Below are positions 1-4,951 of a stretch of DNA of 6,252 nt, one piece after another. A model generated the notes under the pieces. That model did not search any database, was not told the DNA's origin, and saw only the letters and a program-made list of their open reading frames with translations. Origin of the DNA: Pyrobaculum sp. (GTDB lineage: Archaea > Thermoproteota > Thermoprotei > Thermoproteales > Thermoproteaceae); the NCBI GenBank assembly GCA_009903905.1, contig WYEI01000313.1, positions 1 through 6,252 on the forward strand, given 5' to 3'. The position numbers and the translations under genes are program-made. Positions within the stretch are counted from its first letter, which is position 1. Each line of letters begins with the position of its first letter.

Positions 1-10
1 TTTAAAAAGA
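1..10 (+). promoter_or_regulatory. TATA box of the tRNA-Gly gene
   Basis: TTTAAAAAGA sits at the very start of the window. The centre of TTTAAAAA is about 25 nt before the first tRNA base (29), which is the usual archaeal distance from TATA box to transcription start. The same 10-mer recurs at 411-420 before the structured RNA. The upstream BRE and any extension of the box lie outside the window. Confidence 0.7.
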
Positions 11-28
11 GAGACATCAATAGACACA

Positions 29-119
29 GCGGCGGTAGTCTAGCCTGGTTTAGGATGGCGGCCTTCCACGCCACCACGAAGACAGCCGTTGATCCCGGGT
101 TCGAATCCCGGCCGCCGCA
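29..119 (+). tRNA. tRNA-Gly (anticodon TCC) with a 15-nt intron
   Basis: The cloverleaf can be drawn completely. The acceptor stem GCGGCGG (29-35) pairs with CCGCCGC (112-118), and A119 is the discriminator. The D stem is 38-41/53-56, with an 11-nt loop containing GG. The anticodon stem 58-62 (GCGGC) pairs with 85-89 (GCCGT) only if an intron is removed. The mature anticodon loop is CTTCCAA, giving anticodon TCC at 65-67. The T arm is 95-99/107-111 with loop TTCGAAT. The mature length is 76 nt. CCA is not encoded: TTT follows A119. This tRNA reads GGA and possibly GGG glycine codons. Little or no 5' leader is expected, because the TATA box is only about 25 nt from the first base. Confidence 0.95.
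69..83 (+). other. tRNA-Gly intron at position 37/38 with BHB motif
   Basis: A canonical archaeal bulge-helix-bulge splice site can be drawn. The outer helix is the anticodon stem (58-62/85-89). The 4-bp central helix is CTTC (63-66) with GAAG (78-81). The two 3-nt bulges are CAC (67-69) and ACA (82-84). The archaeal tRNA splicing endonuclease cuts after the second base of each bulge, which gives an intron of exactly 69-83 and leaves A84 as position 38. The intron interior has only one possible extra pair (G70-C77), so it is close to the minimum length for this motif. Confidence 0.88.
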
Positions 120-405
120 TTTAACAGACTCCCCCACAGCTCCTCTACCCCACAGACTGAGTTATTAGACTCTGCAAAACCCTACGGCGTCGGCCGACAT
201 TCCGCCTCCTCTTACACCCCACAACGCGAAATACCTAACCAACAGATCAACAACCCACCCACGCCCCTTGGTGCAACCCAAGAACGGTTGCCTTCCACGT
301 CACTTTCTATTCGAGACAAGGAAAACACAGTCAATTGTGAACAGATCTAAACTTGCCATCACTATCTGCAATCCCCCACTCCTCGAAAATTAGGGCTGGG
401 ATGGG
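120..405. other. Intergenic region without a recognisable gene
   Basis: No convincing coding frame or known RNA was found on either strand. Visible structure includes a perfect palindrome GTCGGCCGAC (189-198). Two mutually exclusive small hairpins occur, with stems 267-271/278-282 and 273-278/286-291. A 14-base segment at 290-303 matches the tRNA anticodon-loop region (61-74) at 13 of 14 positions. The sequence is less GC-rich than the operon. It could contain the decayed left part of the IS element whose right end lies at 582, but no left end can be defined. Confidence 0.5.
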
Positions 406-420
406 AAAAGTTTAAAAAGA
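406..420 (+). promoter_or_regulatory. Promoter (BRE + TATA box) of the structured RNA
   Basis: AAAAG (406-410) followed by TTTAAAAAGA (411-420) reads as a purine-rich BRE and a strong archaeal TATA box. It shares an identical 10-mer with the tRNA-Gly promoter. The expected start, 25-27 nt from the box centre, is about 439-442. That is where a strong hairpin (441-445/451-455) begins, which supports a real transcript starting there. Confidence 0.65.
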
Positions 421-437
421 TGGACGTGTGCGTAGTT

Positions 438-582
438 GGGCCCCCTTGTAGGGGGGCGGGTGACCCGCGGTGCTGGCCCGGGTAGCTCCATGACCCCCGC
501 CCGAGGGGCCGCTGAAGGCGGGGCGAGGGCGCCTATGAACCGCCCAGGGGAACCCCAGCCCTTTAGGGCGGGGAGGAGGTCA
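438..582 (+). ncRNA. Omega/reRNA-like structured RNA (IS200/IS605 type)
   Basis: This is a GC-rich stretch of about 145 nt downstream of a strong promoter. Hairpins that can be drawn are CCCCC/GGGGG (441-445/451-455), CGGG/CCCG (457-460/464-467), CCGC/GCGG (509-512/518-521), and a long terminal hairpin 553-573 with 8 bp, one bulged A (557) and a TTTA loop. It ends in AGGAGGTCA (574-582). The terminal hairpin close to an element end, and the tnpB-tail-like translation of the same stretch, match omega RNAs of TnpB systems, where the scaffold overlaps the 3' end of tnpB and the guide is copied from flanking DNA. No tnpB body is present, so any function would need a TnpB supplied from elsewhere. 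Transcription and family assignment are inferred. Conserved core motifs of RNase P RNA, SRP RNA and 5S rRNA were looked for and not seen. Confidence 0.55.
553..573 (+). repeat. Subterminal inverted repeat (hairpin) of the element right end
   Basis: CCCC-A-GCCC, loop TTTA, GGGC-GGGG forms an 8-bp stem with a single bulged A. In IS200/IS605 elements, hairpins of this kind near the ends are recognised by the Y1 transposase TnpA, and they also form the 3' stem of the omega RNA. The hairpin spans the stop codon of the minus-strand gene ending at 563, so it may also affect the 3' end of that mRNA. Confidence 0.7.
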
Positions 583-946
583 GTATCGCGAAGGCTCCCA
601 CCACCGCGATTACTCCTAGTGAGATGTAGTAGTAGACGCGCGGGAAGCGCAATTCTGCAATGTATCCCGCGGCTAATGCGACCGTTGCGCCGTACAACAA
701 GAGATTAGGTAGGAGGAGAGAATCAGCCGGCGAATCCCAGACCAAAGTCACTATTACTAATATTACTACTCCCGCAACAGCAGCTCCTATAGCCTTGACT
801 ATTCTAGATACTGGAAATGGAAGAGAATAGACGTCAGGTTCAATATGCTGACAATTACAACCACTAACGGGAAAATTGCTAAATTGTGAAATATATTCAA
901 TTTCTTTCCTCTTCTTTCCTGGTTTTTGTAATTTCCATTGGTTCAA
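563..946 (-). CDS. Small three-helix membrane protein, 3' end formed by IS right end
   Basis: A TTG start at 946 gives 127 aa. The start is uncertain: there is no clear Shine-Dalgarno, and it lies about 50 nt inside the end of the preceding gene. No in-frame ATG was found after it, and the first in-frame GTG falls inside helix 1. Three hydrophobic segments are visible at about residues 48-70, 77-96 and 105-122. They are preceded by a polar N-terminal stretch with a Cys-Asn-Cys (CNC) motif. I do not recognise the family. The last codons (TSSPP and stop) are encoded by the reverse strand of the putative IS right end, so the protein was probably truncated or given a new stop by insertion just after helix 3. 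The 5' part is AT-rich compared with the other operon genes. It is the last gene of the minus-strand operon and may be a membrane accessory of the pilus system. It could also be a degraded fragment. Confidence 0.55.
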   Translation of the reverse strand: MNQWKLQKPGKKRKEIEYISQFSNFPVSGCNCQHIEPDVYSLPFPVSRIVKAIGAAVAGVVILVIVTLVWDSPADSLLLPNLLLYGATVALAAGYIAELRFPRVYYYISLGVIAVVGAFAILTSSPP

Positions 947-3278
947 TTTCTATTTCTTTTTTTGTCTCCGTAGGTTGCTTCGCCCATATTCTTGTGTGGT
1001 CTCCTTTTCTTCTGACGTAGAAGAAGATGCCGAGAGCTGTGGCGACTGCGGCGGCGCCTACAACGGCGTAGAGCGGCATGTGGTCTGTGTAGAACTTTGC
1101 CCTGACTGTGGTGGGCGTCTCGGGTCTCAGCAGAATATCATCGCCGGAGGCACTTGAGGCGCCTTCCCATCCGGCGAATTTAACGTGCGTAAGCAGACCA
1201 GCTTGAGGCATGAGCATGGAGGGGCTTAGCTTAAGGATGTCGCCTTGTGCCACCCAGAACTCCCTCCGCTCCTTAAACGAGCCATCGAGATAAACTTCAA
1301 CCGCCACCTGCACCTCCTTCTTCCACAGACCGGCGCACCGTAGTGGCGCATTTACCACAACCTCCCGGGGGGCCTCGGCGCCGTTGCACGTCCAGCCCGC
1401 CGGCTTATACCTCACGCCGAGCTCCTCCACGGTGGCCGCCGCAAGCCCGTCTTTAGAAGGCAGTAAGGAGCCGCCCTCCATGTAGCGTATTACTGAGCCC
1501 TCGGGTAGCCACCCCTCCCAAAACAGCGGCCTCTCGCCCAGCCCGCTCTCTATCCTTACGGAGTACTCCCTACGCCAAGAGACTACGCATTGGGCGGGAC
1601 CTGATGCGGAGAGGACTATGCGGTCCTGCGCCGGCGTCCACTCACAATTCTCGGCACCGGTTGGGACGAGTCTCATGCCCCCTCTCGACTCCGCCCACAC
1701 CTCTCTGCGGAAGGCGGCTCCCTCCTCTACCCAGTACGTCTCGGTGTTGTTGAAGAGCTTCACCACTACACGGTACTCCTTCACGTATACAGCCTCGCAA
1801 CGGGCGGGCCCCAGCACCGTGAATCTGCCGGAGGCGGGGCAACCGCTTCCCGACCACCCCTTGAACCTGTAGCGCCAGTCTCCCTGCTCCACGTCGGCGC
1901 TGGGGGCCTCGACCTCTGCGCCGCGGTCAAACCACCCCTCCACGGTCCTCCAAGGAGTTTTAAAGTAGACGTAGTACTGAAGCCTGTATAGGGCCTTCAC
2001 CTCTAAGTTCCCCGTAAGGTCGATGCGCCGGGTGGAAGACGTGACGCCGTCGCTCCACTTCTCAAAAACCCACCTCGCGTCGCCCACCCGCACCTCGGGC
2101 GGGGCATCCACCACGTAGCTCCCGCCTGCCAGCCACACCTCGCCGGCTACCTCCTTCCCGTCTAGGAAGAGGCGGGCAGGAGACGAGCCGCCGGTCTGAT
2201 CAACCGCCGATAGAGATAACTTCGCCAATGCTGTGTAGCTCACGTATACTGTCGAGGTGTAGTTGATGCAAGTCACCGAGATAGAAAGGCGGCCGCGGCC
2301 CGCGGACAGAGGCCTTATAGACAGATCCAAGTCGAGGAAGCCGCCGTAGCCCACATCGGATCTGCCGTAGCTGGCCTCCACATCTGCGGCGGGCTCCGCC
2401 TTTATAGAGACGGCAGGTTGCCTGCAAGTAGGCCCCTCGTTCCTAAGTCTAACCCCCACCCTCAGCGGCTCGCCGACCTTGCTCTCTACCGAGGAGGGGT
2501 ACACAAGCGAAAAATCGGGATATGGCGAAACGACGTCGTAGAAGGCCGACTGCACGTCGTTTACAATAACGCCGCTTAGCACCACTGTGAAGTTCACCCT
2601 CCCCCGGAGGCCCTCAAGCTTGACGTCGAAAACCGCCGTGGACTCCAATTTAGGCCCCACGGAGATTCTCTGGCTCGCGAACCTCCTCCCGTCCACGAGA
2701 AGCGTTAGGTTGTACCCCGCCTCCAGCTCGCCGTCGTTTCTCACCTTAACCTCAAGCCGATACCGGCCGTCCATCCTGAGAACCGTGGCCACCTTAGCAC
2801 CCTCGAAAAAGGTTATGCCGGTGATCCTCCCCGGCGGGTTGTGCCGCTCGGTAAAGGTGTAGGCGCCCCACTCGTTGCCGGCCCTCACCACTATCTTAAA
2901 CCTGCGGCCCTCCGCCACTGGCTCCACGATTCTGAAGTCGTGGAATATAAACGTCTGGTACATGCCGCTGAGCATCTGGCCCCCGCAGACGTTTAATGTG
3001 GCGGACTTCCTCAAAACGACCTCCCCAGTCTCCAGGTCCGTGATCTCCACGGAAAAGGGACACGGCGAATACGCAGTCCTTATCTGAACCACAAGCCACA
3101 GCTTCTCGCCCAGGTAAACCTCCTTCCTGCGGGCGGCTAAATCCGGCGTAAGAAAAACAGCAATCGTCCCCTCCTCGGCTCTGTACCCCACGTCGGGGAC
3201 AACCGCGGCAGAATCCCCCAGCTGAGGCAACGCCAGCAGAAACACGGAGAGAAAAAACAAGAAAATCAGCAACCTCAT
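897..3278 (-). CDS. Secreted, membrane-anchored protein with CARDB-like and InlB-like repeats
   Basis: ATG at 3278 is preferred over an upstream in-frame start. It begins a clear signal peptide (MRLLIFLFFLSVFLLALPQL) and overlaps the upstream stop as ATGA. The product has 793 aa. After the signal peptide comes a beta-rich region. Two segments look like CARDB/Ig-like domains (about 160-235 and 255-350), with V-R-N-G patterns. From about 357 to 731 there are roughly five repeats of 70-80 aa. They carry the pattern F-x-W-(S/E)-(D/G) followed by a strand and an Ala-x-(Y/F/W) end, as in InlB-type or 'bacterial repeat' modules. A single transmembrane helix (about 735-754) precedes a charged cytoplasmic tail of about 38 residues rich in Lys and Glu. 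The ten cysteines fall into five in-domain pairs, and four N-x-S/T sequons are present (N190, N229, N339, N510). The operon position suggests a surface or adhesin-like component, or an assembly partner of the pilus machine. Exact function is unknown. Confidence 0.88.
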   Translation of the reverse strand: MRLLIFLFFLSVFLLALPQLGDSAAVVPDVGYRAEEGTIAVFLTPDLAARRKEVYLGEKLWLVVQIRTAYSPCPFSVEITDLETGEVVLRKSATLNVCGGQMLSGMYQTFIFHDFRIVEPVAEGRRFKIVVRAGNEWGAYTFTERHNPPGRITGITFFEGAKVATVLRMDGRYRLEVKVRNDGELEAGYNLTLLVDGRRFASQRISVGPKLESTAVFDVKLEGLRGRVNFTVVLSGVIVNDVQSAFYDVVSPYPDFSLVYPSSVESKVGEPLRVGVRLRNEGPTCRQPAVSIKAEPAADVEASYGRSDVGYGGFLDLDLSIRPLSAGRGRLSISVTCINYTSTVYVSYTALAKLSLSAVDQTGGSSPARLFLDGKEVAGEVWLAGGSYVVDAPPEVRVGDARWVFEKWSDGVTSSTRRIDLTGNLEVKALYRLQYYVYFKTPWRTVEGWFDRGAEVEAPSADVEQGDWRYRFKGWSGSGCPASGRFTVLGPARCEAVYVKEYRVVVKLFNNTETYWVEEGAAFRREVWAESRGGMRLVPTGAENCEWTPAQDRIVLSASGPAQCVVSWRREYSVRIESGLGERPLFWEGWLPEGSVIRYMEGGSLLPSKDGLAAATVEELGVRYKPAGWTCNGAEAPREVVVNAPLRCAGLWKKEVQVAVEVYLDGSFKERREFWVAQGDILKLSPSMLMPQAGLLTHVKFAGWEGASSASGDDILLRPETPTTVRAKFYTDHMPLYAVVGAAAVATALGIFFYVRRKGDHTRIWAKQPTETKKEIEIEPMEITKTRKEEERN
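3275..3278 (-). promoter_or_regulatory. ATGA stop-start overlap (translational coupling)
   Basis: The TGA of the TadC-like gene (3277-3275) overlaps the ATG of the secreted-protein gene (3278-3276). No Shine-Dalgarno-like sequence precedes this ATG; the upstream bases are AT-rich. Re-initiation or coupling to the upstream gene is therefore the likely way it is translated, and this supports the choice of the 3278 start. Confidence 0.75.
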
Positions 3279-4951
3279 ATGAAAATAGATACGAAAGCCG
3301 ACACAAGCGCTATGGCGGCTGAAATTGCTAGGTACAGAGAGCTGGCGTAGAAGTTCCCCTCTGCCATCTTGCCGATTAAGATCCCCAGCACAACGGCGTT
3401 TAAGACGGCGCCTATCAAGGCGTAGCGCAAGACCTCGGGGACTTGAGGCCATGTGATGAGCTGTATCCCGCCTGGGATCTGCGCCGCAGCGGACTGAAGC
3501 ATAGTGGCTTGATCCGCCACCTGGAAAACCAGCGACTTCGCCACGCCTCCCAGAAGCACCGTGATTATCACGACTGTGATCAGTCCGAACATCACGGCGC
3601 CCCGCATGGCAGATCTAGCCGCCTTGAGGATGTCGACAACGTCGCGGACGGTGTCTGCGAGGTCTGCAAAGATCTCGTGCCTAGCGCCCAGCCTCTCGGC
3701 CTCTCCAGCCGCCGCGAGGACAACTCCGGCTATCCACGGGACCTCCCGGGCCTCCTCAACAGCCGCATCGCGGAAGGTGGCGCCTTTGGCAATGCGCCGA
3801 GCCATTGACTTGAGGACCTCGTCAAAATACTTGTTGTAGCTCTTCTTCTGGATCAATACGGCCACGGCTCGGGCGGGCGCGAAGCCCGTCTTCACGCTTT
3901 CGGCCAGGTCCCTGACGAAATATGGTAGAGCTGAGATTATGCCCCACCTCCTCCTAGCGTCTAGGAGGTACTTAGGCGCCACGAAGGCCCCAGCGGCGAG
4001 CGCCCCGGCGGCTATGCCCACAGCGAGCGCGTAGGCGCCCTTAACCGCGCCTGCGTATCCAGAGCCCGCCGCCGTGATCTTGATCTGAAGAGGCGACGCC
4101 GCAAGCGCCGTAGACGCGGCGACGGCGACGCCGGCCCCGATCCCCGCGCCGATGAGGTAGAGCCGGTACTTCTTGAGAAACGACTCAGGCGTCTTCGGGT
4201 AGGCGGAGTCTACGAGATATGCCAGCGCCACGCCCATCGCCGGGATCACTAAAAAGACGTAGGCGAGGAGCTGCGCGGCGGCTCCCGCGCTGTAGAAGAT
4301 CGAGTTGATTATCAACATCATTAGAGGAAGCACACCGAAAAACACCAAGATGACCTCGCCGATAAGCTTCACGTTCTCCGCCAGCCTGGCGTAGGCCGAC
4401 CTAAGCTCGAAAAGCACGCTCTTCAGCACGTCACGCGCCTGTAGGTACTGACTCAAGCCAACGGCCCTAGCCGTAGACATCGCCATCAACACGCCGGATA
4501 ACCTGCTCCCCTCCAGCATGCGCGCCGCCTCCCCCAAGGCCTCATGCGGAGTGGCGATGAGCCTTTTGATCCGCATCCTCTCCACATTCTTAATAAACTC
4601 AGCCATGTGAGGCGCGACACCCGGCTCCACCGCGTAGAAGCCCTCAGCCATATCCCGCTCAGCCGAGGCGTAAATCGTCGCGAAGAGCGCCGCCGGCAGA
4701 AGCTCCCCCTCCACCCTCCCGATCTTGCTCCTGATCTCAAACACGGGGTAAAACAAAAACACCACCGACAGCGCGGCGATGGCCAGACCGCCCACCATGA
4801 GGAAGAACTGCCGAGACAAAACCCCGAAACCGGCAACGGCAACGCCGATGCCGATGACCGCCCCCATGAGCAGGAAGGCGGTGCGCCTAGCCTCCTCGAC
4901 CTTAACCCCCACAAGCGCCGCCAGCTCCCTATCCACCGACGGCCTCAGCAT
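3275..4951 (-). CDS. TadC/FlaJ (GspF)-family pilus or secretion platform membrane protein
   Basis: The 558-aa polytopic membrane protein acts as the inner-membrane platform on which the partner ATPase drives assembly of pilin-like subunits. Hydrophobic segments are visible at about 24-42, 49-69, 196-216, 226-246, 263-284, 300-322, 449-471, 508-527 and 538-557. Two cytoplasmic helical regions, about 75-195 and 330-448, look like duplicated T2SSF domains; the second contains a GspF-like stretch around LPYFVRDLAESVKTGFAPAR (342-361). This length and two-copy layout are usual for archaeal FlaJ/TadC homologues. The start ATG at 4951 overlaps the ATPase gene by 7 bases, and GGTGGAGGT lies immediately upstream (4960-4952), with GGAGGGG further out (4969-4963). 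The location beside the ATPase is the standard arrangement. It is less likely to be the archaellum FlaJ itself, since no other archaellum genes are near. Confidence 0.9.
   Translation of the reverse strand: MLRPSVDRELAALVGVKVEEARRTAFLLMGAVIGIGVAVAGFGVLSRQFFLMVGGLAIAALSVVFLFYPVFEIRSKIGRVEGELLPAALFATIYASAERDMAEGFYAVEPGVAPHMAEFIKNVERMRIKRLIATPHEALGEAARMLEGSRLSGVLMAMSTARAVGLSQYLQARDVLKSVLFELRSAYARLAENVKLIGEVILVFFGVLPLMMLIINSIFYSAGAAAQLLAYVFLVIPAMGVALAYLVDSAYPKTPESFLKKYRLYLIGAGIGAGVAVAASTALAASPLQIKITAAGSGYAGAVKGAYALAVGIAAGALAAGAFVAPKYLLDARRRWGIISALPYFVRDLAESVKTGFAPARAVAVLIQKKSYNKYFDEVLKSMARRIAKGATFRDAAVEEAREVPWIAGVVLAAAGEAERLGARHEIFADLADTVRDVVDILKAARSAMRGAVMFGLITVVIITVLLGGVAKSLVFQVADQATMLQSAAAQIPGGIQLITWPQVPEVLRYALIGAVLNAVVLGILIGKMAEGNFYASSLYLAISAAIALVSAFVSIFI

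Larger units (their letters stand above)
436..582 (+). mobile_element. Remnant of an IS200/IS605 element: tnpB 3' tail and right end
   Basis: Read in the frame of 436, the stretch encodes a short Gly/Arg/Pro-rich peptide that ends with MNRPGEPQPFRAGRRSV (535-585). This resembles the low-complexity C-terminal tails of archaeal TnpB proteins, which overlap the element's right end. A TAG at 433-435 and further stops upstream show that the zinc-finger and RuvC parts of TnpB are absent. The subterminal hairpin 553-573 is the expected right-end structure, and the likely border is near 582, after which the sequence becomes ordinary coding DNA of the minus-strand membrane gene. These elements give no target duplication, so the border rests on structure alone. 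The left end was not found. The family call is from recognition of the tail and hairpin, not from a database search. Confidence 0.5.

Noticed and set aside
240..330. Minus-strand C/D box sRNA guiding modification of tRNA-Gly
   Set aside because: There is complementarity to the anticodon segment and a weak C-like GTGACGT, but no D or D' CTGA box at the right distance.
405..420. T-rich stretch on the minus strand as terminator of the operon
   Set aside because: The same bases are the BRE/TATA box of the plus-strand RNA. A dual role is possible, but nothing in the sequence shows it.
420..485. A 21-codon reading frame starting ATG at 420
   Set aside because: It starts before the predicted transcription start, has no ribosome binding site, and overlaps the strong hairpins of the RNA.
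438..582. Structured GC-rich RNA as RNase P RNA (including the reduced Pyrobaculum type), SRP RNA or 5S rRNA
   Set aside because: The GGAAAGUC-type core of RNase P, the SRP helix 8 motif and the 5S loop sequences I would expect were looked for and are not present. The terminal hairpin and tnpB-like tail fit an IS right end better.
436..708. A 90-aa plus-strand protein starting with TTG
   Set aside because: The first part reads as a tnpB tail and RNA scaffold. After about 585 the frame runs antisense to the minus-strand membrane gene, so it is not a real complete gene.
957..963. T7 tract and surrounding T-rich DNA as a plus-strand terminator
   Set aside because: It encodes the Lys/Glu-rich tail of the minus-strand gene, which explains its composition, and it lies more than 370 bases after the RNA locus.
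3279..3452. Extended N-terminus of the 793-aa secreted protein (58 more residues)
   Set aside because: The extension is Arg-rich, lies inside the TadC-like gene and would bury the signal peptide. The ATGA overlap supports the start at 3278.
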